NCBI GenBank assembly: GCA_034664085.1
Contig: JAXDII010000026.1
Span: 62,001 to 126,000 of the forward strand
Length of the DNA stretch: 64,000 nucleotides
Source: JACVRW01 sp034664085
Lineage (GTDB): Bacteria; Actinomycetota; Thermoleophilia; Solirubrobacterales; Thermoleophilaceae
Reading direction: 5' to 3'
A program made the translations under genes and the position numbers. How positions within the stretch are numbered: position 1 is the stretch's first letter; each line of letters begins with the position of its first letter. This document shows, piece after piece, positions 24,858 to 33,663 of this stretch. Under the pieces are notes generated by a model. It saw only the letters and a program-made list of their open reading frames with translations. It did not search any database and was not told where the DNA came from.

Positions 24858-25912
24858 GCGCCGGCCCCGAACTGGTCCAGCAGGCGCAGGTCGTTCTCGA
24901 ACAGCATGCGCAGGTCCGGCACCTCGTAGACGAGCATCGCGATGCGCTCGATGCCCATGCCCCAGGCGAAGCCCTGCACGCGCTCCTTGTCGTAGCCGCT
25001 GCCGGCCACGTACTCGAGCACGTTCGGGTCGACCATCCCCGAGCCGAGGATCTCGATCCAGCCCTCGCCCTTGCAGGTGCCGCAGCGCTGGGAGCCCTCG
25101 AAGCCGGTGCCGCCGCAGCGGAAGCACGAGACGTCCACCTCCACGCTGGGCTCGGTGAAGGGGAAGTAGCCCGGCCGCAGCCGCACCTCGGTCTCGTCGC
25201 CGAACATCTGGCGGGCGAAGGCGAGCAGGGTGCCCTGCAGGTCGGCCAGCGTCAGGTCCTCGTCGATGGCGAGCCCCTCGAGCTGGTGGAACATCGGCAC
25301 GTGCGTCGCGTCCGGCGTGTCGGGGCGGTAGACGCGGCCCGGCACCACGATGTAGATCGGCGGCTCCTGCAGCTCCATCGCCCGCACCTGCATCGGCGAC
25401 GTATGCGTGCGCAGCAGGACGTGCTCGGCCAGGTAGAAGGTGTCCTGCGGCAGCCGCGCCGGGTGCTCCGGCGGGTGGTTGAGAGCGGTGAAGTTGTAGT
25501 ACTCGTACTCGATCTCGGGCCCCTCCACGACGGAGAAGCCGAGCCCCACGAAGATGTCCTCCATGCGCCGCCGGATCTGCGAGACGAGGTGCAGGTGGCC
25601 GGGCGGCAGCGGCGGATCGCCGGGCAGCGTGACGTCCACCCGGTCCTCGGCGAGCTGCTGGTCCAGCTCGGACGCATCCAGGTCGGCGGTGCGCCGTGCC
25701 AGCAGCGCCTCGAGCGCCTGACGCACCTCGTTCGCCTGCTTGCCGGCGGGCCCGCGCTGCTCCGGCGGCAGCTCTCCGATCGAGCGCAGCGTCTGGGTCA
25801 GCTCCGACTTGCGCCCGAGGTACTGCACGCGCAGCTCCTCGAGCTCGGCGGCGGAGCCTGCCTCGCCTATGGCGGCCTCGGCCTCGGTGCGCAGCTGGGC
25901 GAGGTCAGCCAT
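24854..25912 (-). CDS. pheS: Phenylalanyl-tRNA synthetase alpha subunit
   Basis: Catalytic class II subunit, 352 residues. An N-terminal coiled-coil region (about 1-90), then motif 1 (HLVSQIRRRMEDIFVGLGFS), motif 2 (HTSPMQVRAMELQEP, VPGRVYRPDTPDATHVPMFH) and motif 3 (FAWGMGIERIAMLVYEVPDL). FRCGGTGFEGSQRCGTCKGE contributes a four-Cys cluster, an apparent zinc knuckle found in several bacterial PheS. The start at 25912 overlaps the upstream methyltransferase gene by 8 bases. Confidence 0.96.
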   Translation of the reverse strand: MADLAQLRTEAEAAIGEAGSAAELEELRVQYLGRKSELTQTLRSIGELPPEQRGPAGKQANEVRQALEALLARRTADLDASELDQQLAEDRVDVTLPGDPPLPPGHLHLVSQIRRRMEDIFVGLGFSVVEGPEIEYEYYNFTALNHPPEHPARLPQDTFYLAEHVLLRTHTSPMQVRAMELQEPPIYIVVPGRVYRPDTPDATHVPMFHQLEGLAIDEDLTLADLQGTLLAFARQMFGDETEVRLRPGYFPFTEPSVEVDVSCFRCGGTGFEGSQRCGTCKGEGWIEILGSGMVDPNVLEYVAGSGYDKERVQGFAWGMGIERIAMLVYEVPDLRMLFENDLRLLDQFGAGA

Positions 25913-26582
25913 GGGCCGTGATCCTATGTGCAGCCTCGTAAAGCGCGACTGTCGCCGCCATGGCGACGTTCAGAGACTCAGCGCTGACCGGAATGCGCAG
26001 CGCGTCCTGCTCCAGCTCGGCGGGCAGGCCCCCGCGCTCGGCACCCAGGCAGAGCACCAGCGGCGGCTCCAGCCGCGCGTCGCGCAGGCTGCGCTCGCCA
26101 TGTGCGCTCAGCGCCACCGGCCGCCCGGGCAGCTCGGCGAGCTGTGCCCGCGCCGGCGGCCGGGCGAACAGCGAGCCCATGCTGGCGCGCACGGCCTTCG
26201 GCGAGTACGGGTCGGCGCAGCCCGGCCCGAGGATGACGGGGCCGTCGGCGAGCGCGTGCGCGGACCGCAGGATCGTCCCCACGTTCCCGGGGTCCTCCAC
26301 GCCGTGCAGCCAGACGCTCAGGTCACCGCCGGGCTCGGACCAGCGCTGCTCGTACACGCCGATCACGCGCGTGCCCGAGCCCAGCGTGCTGACCGCCGCC
26401 AGCAGCTCGGGCTCGACGTCCACGCCCGAGCGCAGGACGAAGCGCGGCTCCCAGCCCGCCTGCTCCGCTGCCGCCACGAGGTCCTCGCCTTCGGCCGCGA
26501 ACAGCCCGAGCTTCTCGCGCCAGCGCTTCTGAGCGAGCTTGCGGATCGTCTTGAGCCTGTCGTTGTCGGGGGAGCGGATCAT
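25905..26582 (-). CDS. SPOUT-class (TrmH/SpoU) RNA 2'-O-methyltransferase
   Basis: A 225-residue knotted methyltransferase acting on rRNA or tRNA. The three SpoU motifs are clear: LHGVEDPGNVGTILRSAHAL, LVLCLGAERGGLPAEL, and IPVSAESLNVAMAATVALYE. An N-terminal L30e-like substrate-binding segment precedes them. Target nucleotide cannot be read from sequence. It starts directly after the terminator of the infC-rpmI-rplT operon and overlaps pheS by 8 bases, so it appears to be the first gene of the pheST-arg transcript. Confidence 0.88.
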   Translation of the reverse strand: MIRSPDNDRLKTIRKLAQKRWREKLGLFAAEGEDLVAAAEQAGWEPRFVLRSGVDVEPELLAAVSTLGSGTRVIGVYEQRWSEPGGDLSVWLHGVEDPGNVGTILRSAHALADGPVILGPGCADPYSPKAVRASMGSLFARPPARAQLAELPGRPVALSAHGERSLRDARLEPPLVLCLGAERGGLPAELEQDALRIPVSAESLNVAMAATVALYEAAHRITAHG

Positions 26583-26587
26583 GGAAC

Positions 26588-26613
26588 GAAAAAGGGCGCC
26601 TCTAAGGGCGCCC
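26588..26613 (-). terminator. Rho-independent terminator of infC-rpmI-rplT
   Basis: On the minus strand GGGCGCC-(6-base loop)-GGCGCCC is followed by TTTTT, 27 bases beyond the rplT stop codon. It separates the translation-factor/ribosomal operon from the methyltransferase-pheST-arg genes. Confidence 0.88.
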
Positions 26614-26639
26614 GGGAGAGATTCGGTTCCGTAGCTGCG

Positions 26640-26999
26640 CTAAGCGGCCACGGCCTCCCGGGCACGGGCGGCAAAACGTCGGAACGTCTCGGGGTCGCGC
26701 ACGGCGATGTCGGCCAGCACCTTGCGGTCCAGCTCGATGCCGGCCTCGCGCAGTCCGTGCATGAACTGGCTGTAGGACATGCCCTCCTGGCGGGCTGCTG
26801 CGTTGATGCGCACGATCCAGAGGCGCCGGAAGTCGCGCTTGCGGTTGCGCCGGTCACGGTAGGCGTACGAATCGGCCTTGAGCAGCGCCTCCTTGGCGCG
26901 CTTGTAGCTCTTCGAGGCCTGACCGCGGTAGCCCTTGGTCCGCTCGAGTGTGTCGCGCCGCTTCTTGCGCGCGTGAACTGAACGCTTGACCCGGCTCAC
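26640..26999 (-). CDS. rplT: Ribosomal protein L20
   Basis: A 119-residue basic 23S rRNA-binding protein required early in 50S assembly. Typical L20 sequence: SRVKRSVHARKKRRDTLERT, SYAYRDRRNRKRDFRRLWIV, RINAAARQEGMSYSQFMHGL. The GTG start overlaps the rpmI stop (GTGA). In several bacteria L20 represses this operon by binding its leader; I see no clear mimic of its rRNA site here. Confidence 0.97.
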   Translation of the reverse strand: MSRVKRSVHARKKRRDTLERTKGYRGQASKSYKRAKEALLKADSYAYRDRRNRKRDFRRLWIVRINAAARQEGMSYSQFMHGLREAGIELDRKVLADIAVRDPETFRRFAARAREAVAA

Positions 27000-27190
27000 T
27001 TGTGCAGCAGCCTCTCTACGCGCTTGCGGTCGGGCGCGGCCACCTCGACCGGGCGGCCCAGGTGGCGCTTGCGCTTGGCGCTCTTCTTGCCGAGGTTGTG
27101 GCTCGTGAACGAGTGCCGCGCGAGCAGCTTGCCGCCGGCGGTCTTCTTGAACCGCTTCTTGGCGCCCGAATGAGTCTTCATCTTCGGCAT
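26996..27190 (-). CDS. rpmI: Ribosomal protein L35
   Basis: A 64-residue basic 50S protein: MPKMKTHSGAKKRFKKTAGG, then LLARHSFTSHNLGKKSAKRK. Normal length for the family. It lies between infC (41 bases upstream) and rplT (4-base overlap), the conserved bacterial order. Confidence 0.97.
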   Translation of the reverse strand: MPKMKTHSGAKKRFKKTAGGKLLARHSFTSHNLGKKSAKRKRHLGRPVEVAAPDRKRVERLLHK

Positions 27191-27231
27191 CGACGGACTA
27201 TTGAAGCAGACGCCTGTTCAGACGCCGCGGC

Positions 27232-27972
27232 TCAGGACGCCGCGGGCGGTGAATCTGATGCGGGCGCGGGCTCGGCTTCAGCCTCGGCCTCGGGGGCCGG
27301 CTGCTCCTCGGGAGCTGCCTGCGGCTCGGGAGCTGCCTGCGGCTCGGGAGCTGCCTGTGGCTCGGGAGCCGCCTGCGGCTCGGGAGCCGCGTCGGCGTCC
27401 TCACCCGCGTCGCCCTCCACCTGCTGCTTCTTCTGCGGCGCCAGCAGCATCGTCATGTTGCGACCGTCCTGCTGAGGGTGCTGCTCGATCGTGCCGAGAT
27501 CGGCGACGTCCTCGGCGAGGCGCATCAGGAGCATCTCGCCGCGCTCGGGGTGGCTCTGCTCGCGGCCGCGGAACATGATCGTGACCTTCACGCGGTCGTC
27601 GCCCTTGAGGAAGCGCACCACGTGGTTCTTCTTGGTCTCGTAGTCGTTGTTCGCGATCTTCGGCCGCAGCTTGATCTCGCGGACGTTGACCTGCTTCTGG
27701 TGGCGCCGGGCGGCCTTGGCCTTCTGCTCCTGCTCGTACTTGTACTTCGAGTAGTCGAGCACCCGGGTCACCGGCGGACGGGCGTCAGCAGCCACCTCGA
27801 CGAGGTCGAGGTCGCGCTCCTGGGCGTAGCGCAGAGCCTTCGGCGTCTCCACGACGCCGACCTGGTTGCCTTCCTCGTCGATGAGGCGGACCTGCGGAAC
27901 GCGGATCCGCTCGTTGATCCGAGTCTCGTCGCGCTCCGGGGGGCGCCGATCGAACTTGCGTGGGATCGGCAC
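27232..27972 (-). CDS. infC: Translation initiation factor IF-3 with low-complexity C-terminal tail
   Basis: Controls start-codon selection and keeps 30S free of 50S. 246 residues, longer than the usual 170-200. The N domain (ETRINERIRVPQVRLIDEEG, YSKYKYEQEQKAKAAR linker) and C domain (VREIKLRPKIANNDYETKKN, GDDRVKVTIMFRGREQSHPE) are complete. About 55 extra residues follow KKQQVEGDAG, made of repeated P-E-P-Q-A-A units and Glu/Ala/Pro runs. The start is read as GTG at 27972; there is no clear ribosome site, and rare non-AUG starts are known for infC, so the exact start is uncertain. Confidence 0.95.
   Translation of the reverse strand: MPIPRKFDRRPPERDETRINERIRVPQVRLIDEEGNQVGVVETPKALRYAQERDLDLVEVAADARPPVTRVLDYSKYKYEQEQKAKAARRHQKQVNVREIKLRPKIANNDYETKKNHVVRFLKGDDRVKVTIMFRGREQSHPERGEMLLMRLAEDVADLGTIEQHPQQDGRNMTMLLAPQKKQQVEGDAGEDADAAPEPQAAPEPQAAPEPQAAPEPQAAPEEQPAPEAEAEAEPAPASDSPPAAS
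27309..27380. repeat. 18-bp tandem repeat inside infC, four copies
   Basis: Four consecutive 18-base units (CGGGAGCTGCCTGCGGCT on the plus strand, with one- to two-base variants) and the start of a fifth. In frame on the minus strand each unit encodes six residues, P-E-P-Q-A-A. This is the low-complexity tail of IF-3 and a likely site of copy-number variation between strains. Confidence 0.9.
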
Positions 27973-28036
27973 TAGGTGAGGGCTAGGCCGGCCGTCAAAG
28001 GGCGCAGATGTATCGGTACGTCATCCGAGCGCGATG

Positions 28037-29953
28037 TTAGCGCCTATCCGCTATCTCGTGCAGGACTCGGTCGGCGAACTCCGCCACGGACTGGCTTCCG
28101 AGGTCGCCCTCGCGGTGCCTCCGCACGGCCACGGAGGCGGCCTCCTGCTCGTTGTCCCCGATCACGAGCATGTACGGAACCTTCAGCACCTCGGCCTCGC
28201 GGATCTTCTTGCCGATCGACTCCGAGCGCTCGTCCACCTCCACGCGCACGCGGGCCTGGCGCAGCTGCTCGGCCACCTGGCGCGCGTACTCGACGTGCCT
28301 GTCGGCGATCGGCAGCACGATTGCCTGGACCGGCGCGAGCCAGAGCGGGAACTCGCCCGCGTAGTGCTCGATCAGGATGCCGATGAAGCGCTCGAAGGAG
28401 CCCATCAGCGCACGGTGGATCATCACCGGGCGGTGCTCGGCGTTGTCCGCGCCCGTGTAGGTCAGCTCGAACTGCTCGGGCATGTAGTAGTCGAGCTGCA
28501 CGGTGCCGAGCTGCCACGAGCGCCCGATGGCATCCGTGATGTGGGCGTCGATCTTGGGGCCGTAGAAGGCCCCGTCGCCCTCGTTCAGCTCGTACTCGAG
28601 CCCGTTGTTCTCGAGCGTGCGCGCCAGGGCGGCCTCGGCCCGGTCCCACATCTCCTCGGTGCCCACGCGCTTCTCGGGACGGGTGGACAGCTCCAGCCGC
28701 GGCTTCAGGCCGAACTGCTCGTAGATGTAGAAGCCGAAGTCCAGGCAGCGCATCGCCTCTTCCTCGATCTGGTCCTCGGTGCAGAACACGTGGGCGTCGT
28801 CCTGGGTGATGTGGCGCACGCGCAGGAGGCCGTGCAGCGTGCCGCTGGGCTCGTGGCGATGCACCAGCCCCTGCTCGGCCAAGCGGATCGGCAGGTCGCG
28901 GTAGGAGCGCTGCTCGTGCTTGTAGATCTGGCAGTGCGCCGGGCAGTTCATCGGCTTCAGGCCCATCGTGCGGCCCTCGACCTCGGTGAAGTACATGTTG
29001 TCCCGGTAGACGTCCCAGTGCCCGGAGCGCTTCCACAGGTCGACGTCGTAGAGGATCGGCGTGCGCACCTCGGTGTAGCCGCGCTCGACGTTGGTCGAGC
29101 GCCAGAGCCCGGTCAGCTCGTTCCAGATGTGGGTGCCGCGGGGCAGCCAGAAGGGCGAGCCCGGCGACAGGTCCGAGAGCGTGAACAGCGACAGCTCGCG
29201 TCCGAGCTTGCGGTGGTCGCGGGCGCGCGCCTCCTCGAGCCGGCGCAGGTGCTCCTGCAGCTGCTCCTTCGACAGGAATGCGGTGCCGTACACGCGCGTG
29301 AGCATCTGGCGGTCCGCGTCACCGCGCCAATAGGCGCCAGCCACGCTGGTCAGCTTGAACGCCTTGATCCGCTTCGTCCCCGGCCCGTGCGGTCCGCGGC
29401 AGAGGTCCGTGAAGGGGCCGTTGCGATACAGCGACACGGTGTCGACGCCTTGGTCGCGCACCAGGTCCTCGATCAGCTCGACCTTGTAGTCCTGGCCCTC
29501 CGAGCGGAAGCGCTCGATCGCGTCGGCCACCGGGATGTCGGTGCGCTCGAAGGTCTCGTCGGCGGCGATGTGCTCGCGCATCTTCTGCTCGACGCGCTCC
29601 AGGTCGTCCTCGCCCAGCTTGACGCCGTCGGGGAAGTCGAAGTCGTAGTAGAAGCCGTCGTCGATCGGCGGGCCGATGGAGATCTTCACGCCCGGGTAGA
29701 GCTCCATCACCGCGGCGGCCAGCACGTGGGCGGCGTCGTGGCGGATCAGCCAGAGCGCGTCGCCGTCGCGGTCGGTGACGATCTCGATGGCGGCGTCCGC
29801 GGGCAGGGGCGCGTCCAGGTCGCTCAGCTCGCCGTTCACGCGCACGCCCAGCGCGGCCCGCGCGAGGCCCTCGCCGATCGCGCGCGCGGCGTCGCGGCCG
29901 GTGGCGCCGTCCTCCAGCTCGAGCTGGGTGCCGTCGGGGAGCGTGACGTTCAT
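28037..29953 (-). CDS. thrS: Threonyl-tRNA synthetase
   Basis: A 638-residue class II synthetase. Order: TGS domain (1-60), second additional/editing domain (HDAAHVLAAAVMELYPGVKI, GPPIDDGFYYDFDFPDG), catalytic core with MNCPAHCQIYKHEQRSYRDL (zinc Cys and His), VRHITQDDAHVFCTEDQIEE, GAFYGPKIDAHITDAIGR and PVMIHRALMGSFERFIGILI, and the C-terminal anticodon-binding domain (VQAIVLPIADRHVEYARQVA). The ATG overlaps the stop of the upstream glycosyltransferase (ATGA). No T-box was seen in the upstream sequence, which is coding. Confidence 0.96.
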   Translation of the reverse strand: MNVTLPDGTQLELEDGATGRDAARAIGEGLARAALGVRVNGELSDLDAPLPADAAIEIVTDRDGDALWLIRHDAAHVLAAAVMELYPGVKISIGPPIDDGFYYDFDFPDGVKLGEDDLERVEQKMREHIAADETFERTDIPVADAIERFRSEGQDYKVELIEDLVRDQGVDTVSLYRNGPFTDLCRGPHGPGTKRIKAFKLTSVAGAYWRGDADRQMLTRVYGTAFLSKEQLQEHLRRLEEARARDHRKLGRELSLFTLSDLSPGSPFWLPRGTHIWNELTGLWRSTNVERGYTEVRTPILYDVDLWKRSGHWDVYRDNMYFTEVEGRTMGLKPMNCPAHCQIYKHEQRSYRDLPIRLAEQGLVHRHEPSGTLHGLLRVRHITQDDAHVFCTEDQIEEEAMRCLDFGFYIYEQFGLKPRLELSTRPEKRVGTEEMWDRAEAALARTLENNGLEYELNEGDGAFYGPKIDAHITDAIGRSWQLGTVQLDYYMPEQFELTYTGADNAEHRPVMIHRALMGSFERFIGILIEHYAGEFPLWLAPVQAIVLPIADRHVEYARQVAEQLRQARVRVEVDERSESIGKKIREAEVLKVPYMLVIGDNEQEAASVAVRRHREGDLGSQSVAEFADRVLHEIADRR

Positions 29954-31206
29954 CGGCCTTCCACGCTATCGGTCGCCGCCACGGCGGAGAGCGCCCGCAG
30001 CTCCCGCTCCAGCGCCGCGGTGACGAGAAAGCGCTCGCGCACCCGCTCGCGGCCGGAGCGGCCCATCTCGGCGGCGAGGCCGGGGTCGCGCACCAGCTGC
30101 ACGAGCCGGGCGGCCATCTGCTCGGCGTCCGGTGCCAGGAAGCCGTCGACGCCGTCGCGCACGGTCAGGCGCAGCCCGCCGTCTGCACGACCGACGACCG
30201 GCGTGCGCTTCCAGAGCGTCTCGCAGGGGGCGAGGTCGAACCCCTCGCGCAGCGACAGCTCCAGCACCGCGCGCGCCAGGCGCTGGAGCGCGCCGACCTC
30301 GAGGCTGCCGAGGCCCTTGTAGCTGGTGAGCAGCAGCACGTCGTCGTCCCCGGCCACGAAGTCCGAGACCTCCTTGGCGGCGCGCCAGTCCTCGGCGGCC
30401 GCCGGGTCCAGCAGCCCCGCCAGCACGAGCTGGAGGCCCGGCTCCTCGGACTTTGCGAGGCGGAAGGCCTCGATCGCCGTGTGCGGATCGTCCCAGCGGT
30501 CGAGCTGCACCACCTGGAGTGCGAAGGGGCGATCCAGGTCCACTCCCAGCGGCCGCACCACCCGGCCGGGGAGCCGCGCCTCGAGCTCCAGGTTGCGCGG
30601 GTCGAGCGGGTCGATCCCGGGCGGAGCGGCCCGCAGCCGGTCGCCGCGCAGCGCGTCGGGGGCGAAGGAGTCGTGCGGCACGAGCGTCAGCGCGCAGCCG
30701 TCGAGCGCCTCCAGAGCCAGCGCCAGCGCGTCGCCCTCGGCGCGCGAGGCGTCCAGGTGGCAGCGCCACACGACGGGCACGTCCAGGCCCGCCGCGAGCC
30801 CGAGCGTGCCCGGGTCGTGCAGGACGACGACGTCGGCGCTGCCGTTGAGGCTTCGGCCGATCCGCTCGCAGGCCTCGGTCCAGGCAGCCCAGCCGTCCTC
30901 GGCGATGGCGCTCTCGCCGCCGCGCAGTCCGTGCTCGAGGGCGGTGGCCACGCTGCGCAGGTCGGGATCGGCGAACAGGACGCGCCACTCGACGGCGACG
31001 CCGGCGCCGGCCGCCAGCGGCAGCACCCCGCCCAGCAGCTCCGGCACCGGACCGGGAGCCCCCGCGGCGCTGACGTGAAGGATGCGCGCGCCGCGCAGGG
31101 GTGCTGCGGCATCCTGCACGGCTTCCACGGCGCGGCCGCCGGCCAGCGGGGCGTAGTCGCCCGGGGCGCGCGCGGCGACTGACATCGGCTGGAGGTCGGC
31201 GGCCAC
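29950..31206 (-). CDS. GT4-family glycosyltransferase, trehalose synthase (TreT)-like
   Basis: A 418-residue GT-B enzyme. The C-terminal donor-binding half has the TreT-like sequence VLELSLREGFDLAPCETLWK, RTPVVGRADGGLRLTVRDGV and DGFLAPDAEQMAARLVQLV. The N-terminal half has VVLHDPGTLGLAAGLDVPVV and WRCHLDASR, typical of trehalose glycosyltransferring synthases, which join NDP-glucose and glucose. The usual Gly-Glu-Gly-Phe-Gly-Leu reads Arg-Glu-Gly-Phe-Asp-Leu here, so specificity may differ. It overlaps thrS by 4 bases and is probably co-transcribed with it. Confidence 0.8.
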   Translation of the reverse strand: MAADLQPMSVAARAPGDYAPLAGGRAVEAVQDAAAPLRGARILHVSAAGAPGPVPELLGGVLPLAAGAGVAVEWRVLFADPDLRSVATALEHGLRGGESAIAEDGWAAWTEACERIGRSLNGSADVVVLHDPGTLGLAAGLDVPVVWRCHLDASRAEGDALALALEALDGCALTLVPHDSFAPDALRGDRLRAAPPGIDPLDPRNLELEARLPGRVVRPLGVDLDRPFALQVVQLDRWDDPHTAIEAFRLAKSEEPGLQLVLAGLLDPAAAEDWRAAKEVSDFVAGDDDVLLLTSYKGLGSLEVGALQRLARAVLELSLREGFDLAPCETLWKRTPVVGRADGGLRLTVRDGVDGFLAPDAEQMAARLVQLVRDPGLAAEMGRSGRERVRERFLVTAALERELRALSAVAATDSVEGR

Positions 31207-31243
31207 GGCGGGAGCGTACTTCCGCCGCGCCGGGCCCGGGGCG

Positions 31244-32164
31244 CTAGCGCCGGCGCAGCGGGCTGACCACGACGTGGCGCTCCACGACCCGCCGCGATCC
31301 GGCGGCGTCGCGGGCCACGATTCGCAGCGCCACGGCGCTCCGCCCCCGTGTCAGAGCCGCCAGCGAGCGTGCCGGCACGCGGAAGACGAGCTGGGTGCGG
31401 CGCCCAGCCCGCAGCCGCCCGGTGCGCACGGCCTCCGTCAGCGCGGTGGTCCCCGCGCCCGCCGGCAGGCTGAAGCGTGCCTGAAGCCAGCAGTCCTGGC
31501 GGCAGCGCACCCAGGCGGCCATGCGGGCGCCAGCGAGGTGCCGCATGGCGCGCGGGAGGTGAACCAGCATGCGTGGGCTGAGCGGCACCCGCTGGCGCTT
31601 GACGTCGTCGGGCGGTGGCGGGGGCTTTGGCGGCGGCGGTGGCGGCGGCTCCGCCTGCTCGACCGCCCCCAGGTACGAGGCCGTCATCGTGGCGTCCTCG
31701 AACGCGTCGTCGCCCACTCCGTGCGGCAGCGACGCGGTGAAGCTGTACTCCCGGCTCCCGCCGGGGGCGAGCAGCCCCAGCGGCAGCCCGTCCAGGCCGT
31801 CGAGGGGACCGGCGTAGACGGTTGCCCCGGGGACCGCGGTCACGTCGCGAACGACCAGGCCCAGCCTCTGCGAGAGCACGCCGCCTCCCGGGCCGGGGGT
31901 GTCGACCACGTCCGTGGCCGACAGCGAGAGGGCGCCCCAGAGGCTTCCGGCGTTCCAGACGCTGATCGTGCCGCTCGCCGAATGGCCTGGGCCGATGTTG
32001 TCGGCGCTGAAGATCGCCTGGCCCTCGATCGAGCTGCGCAGGGACAGGGTTCCCTCGGCGAGCTCCACGCGCGCCAGTGCCTGGCCCTGGCCCGCCGGAC
32101 CGCCGGAGCCGTGGAGCAGCAGCAGGAGTCCCACGGCGGCCGCCCCGGCCAGCGTCCAGCGCAT
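31244..32164 (-). CDS. Secreted TasA/CalY-like protein with poly-Pro linker
   Basis: A 306-residue exported protein. The signal segment (MRWTLAGAAAVGLLLLLHGS) is followed by a TasA/CalY-type domain: SIEGQAIFSADNIGPGHSAS, GTISVWNAGSLWGALSLSAT, ending around ASYLGAVEQ. A linker of Pro runs (about 172-186) leads to a basic beta-rich C-terminal region (about 190-306) that may contact the wall. It is the last gene of the SipW cluster, 4 bases from the preceding gene. Family assignment rests on the N-terminal pattern. Confidence 0.7.
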   Translation of the reverse strand: MRWTLAGAAAVGLLLLLHGSGGPAGQGQALARVELAEGTLSLRSSIEGQAIFSADNIGPGHSASGTISVWNAGSLWGALSLSATDVVDTPGPGGGVLSQRLGLVVRDVTAVPGATVYAGPLDGLDGLPLGLLAPGGSREYSFTASLPHGVGDDAFEDATMTASYLGAVEQAEPPPPPPPKPPPPPDDVKRQRVPLSPRMLVHLPRAMRHLAGARMAAWVRCRQDCWLQARFSLPAGAGTTALTEAVRTGRLRAGRRTQLVFRVPARSLAALTRGRSAVALRIVARDAAGSRRVVERHVVVSPLRRR

Positions 32165-32168
32165 CGGC

Positions 32169-33173
32169 TCAGAACTCCCGGTCGGCGGCGCCGGTCTCGG
32201 TTGCCGTGACGGCCGTGACGCCGTTGCCGGCGCGATCCGTGGCGGTCGCCGACGGTGTCCAGACCATCGTGCTGTTGAGCAGCGCGGTGGTGGCGGCCTG
32301 GCCCGAAGCGGTGCCCAGCACCACCGTGATCGTCGAGCCGGACATCGTCATCGTCGAGGCGGTGCCGGTGGCGCCGAAGAGGCCGATCTCGCCGCCGAGC
32401 AGGCCGCCCACGTATCCGGGCGCGGCGAGGTCGACGGATCCCAGCGGGAGCTGTGTGACGTTCGCCGCGTTGTAGACCTGGAGCGTGTCAGAGCCCGCCA
32501 GCGCGCCGTTCACCAGCCGCACCACCACGTTGGCGGAGCCGCTGTTCCAGCCCGCCAGCACCGACTCGGGGTCGATCGGCTCGCTGAAGGTGAACATGAT
32601 CGAATCGCCGGCCTCCGCCAAGGCCACGGTCGCCGCGCCGCTCGCCGTCTGCACGTCCGTGGCGGTCGGCGCGGTGTTGTCGACCATCGTGGAGAAGCCG
32701 GACTGGGTGCCGCCGTTCGCGGCGCTGTCCGCGGCCGTGACGCTGTATGTCCGGGACCCCTCCGCGAGCGGCGTGTCGGCGGTGAGCTGTGCGCTGCGGA
32801 AGTTGTAGGCGGCACCCTCGACGCTGAAGGAGCCGGGCACGAGCGCCGCCGTGCTCTGGCCGGCGCTCACCAGCGAGACGTCTGCGGCCACCGTCGCCAC
32901 GCCGCTCGCCGGGTTGCCGGTGTCGCTCACGTTGGCGTAGACGTGGTAGGTCCCTCCCTGCTTGACGAACCCGCGCGTGCCGCCCGCGGACTTCGCGATC
33001 GCGCTGGAGTCGACGCTCGGGGCCCGGAAGTCGGAGGCCGCGGTCACGCGGTTGGCCGGAGCGTCCGCGACGCCGATGAACGCGGCGAGCGTGAACTCGC
33101 CGCCGGCCAGGACGAAGGACGTGAGGCATACCGCGAAGGCCGCGGCGGCGGGCGCCCTACGCCGGCGCTTCAC
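32169..33173 (-). CDS. Secreted Ig-like/Ser-Thr-Ala-rich protein with SipW-type leader
   Basis: A 334-residue exported protein. The leader MKRRRRAPAAAAFAVCLTSF continues into LAAFIGVADAPANRVTAASD, which resembles the processing region of SipW substrates (Ala-x-Phe ... Asn-x-Val/Phe-x-Ala). The rest is rich in Ser, Thr, Ala and Gly with two or three predicted beta-sandwich repeats (VSDTGNPASGVATVAADVSL, TYSVTAADSAANGGTQSGFS, IMFTFSEPIDPESVLAGWN). It overlaps the signal-peptidase gene by 17 bases. It is likely a surface or fibre-associated protein; no enzymatic motif was seen. Confidence 0.65.
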   Translation of the reverse strand: MKRRRRAPAAAAFAVCLTSFVLAGGEFTLAAFIGVADAPANRVTAASDFRAPSVDSSAIAKSAGGTRGFVKQGGTYHVYANVSDTGNPASGVATVAADVSLVSAGQSTAALVPGSFSVEGAAYNFRSAQLTADTPLAEGSRTYSVTAADSAANGGTQSGFSTMVDNTAPTATDVQTASGAATVALAEAGDSIMFTFSEPIDPESVLAGWNSGSANVVVRLVNGALAGSDTLQVYNAANVTQLPLGSVDLAAPGYVGGLLGGEIGLFGATGTASTMTMSGSTITVVLGTASGQAATTALLNSTMVWTPSATATDRAGNGVTAVTATETGAADREF

Positions 33174-33663
33174 GTGGCCTCCAGATGCGCCTGACCTCCC
33201 AGGCTCCCAGCAGCAGCAGCGGCAGCACGAACAGCGCCAGCCGGGCCGGCGGAGAGCCGGTCAGCGCCAGCACCCGGCCCGCGAGCGGGACCCGGTAGAG
33301 CGAGCGGCTGAGCTCTCCCCCGCGCTCGATCGTCCAGCGCTCGCTTGCGTTGTTGGCGTCGCCCTGCGTGACGAGCTCGAAGTGCGTCCCGCGCGGACGC
33401 ACGCTGCGGACGCGATGGGTCACCAGCCTGCCCCGCGGGTCGCGGGAGGTGACCACGTCGCCCACGCGGGCGTCGGCGGGTGCGATCCGCTTGACGACGA
33501 CCACGTCGCCCGGGGTCAGCGTCGGCTCCATGCTGCCCGACAGCACCGTCAGCGGCCGGGCGTCGAAGGCGAGCGGCAGCGCCAGCGCCACCAGCAGTCC
33601 GAGTGCGCAGCCGAGCACGGCGTTGACCGTGAGGGTCAGCGCGAAGCGGCCGGCCCTAGCCAC
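33157..33663 (-). CDS. SipW-type (Ser-His) signal peptidase I
   Basis: A 168-residue membrane protease. An N-terminal membrane helix (10-33), the nucleophile Ser44 in VLSGSMEPTLTPGDVVVVKR, and His83 in GRLVTHRVRSV instead of the Lys of housekeeping signal peptidases: this Ser-His form is the ER/SipW type. WTIERGGELSRSLYRVPLAG and a C-terminal membrane helix follow. In Bacillus, SipW matures TasA and TapA; here it lies among four proteins with matching leaders, so these are the probable substrates. Confidence 0.9.
   Translation of the reverse strand: MARAGRFALTLTVNAVLGCALGLLVALALPLAFDARPLTVLSGSMEPTLTPGDVVVVKRIAPADARVGDVVTSRDPRGRLVTHRVRSVRPRGTHFELVTQGDANNASERWTIERGGELSRSLYRVPLAGRVLALTGSPPARLALFVLPLLLLGAWEVRRIWRPREAPA

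Noticed and set aside
27309..27380. Tandem 18-base repeats considered as a CRISPR-like or intergenic repeat array
   Set aside because: There are no spacers, the unit length is a multiple of three, and the repeats are in frame within infC.
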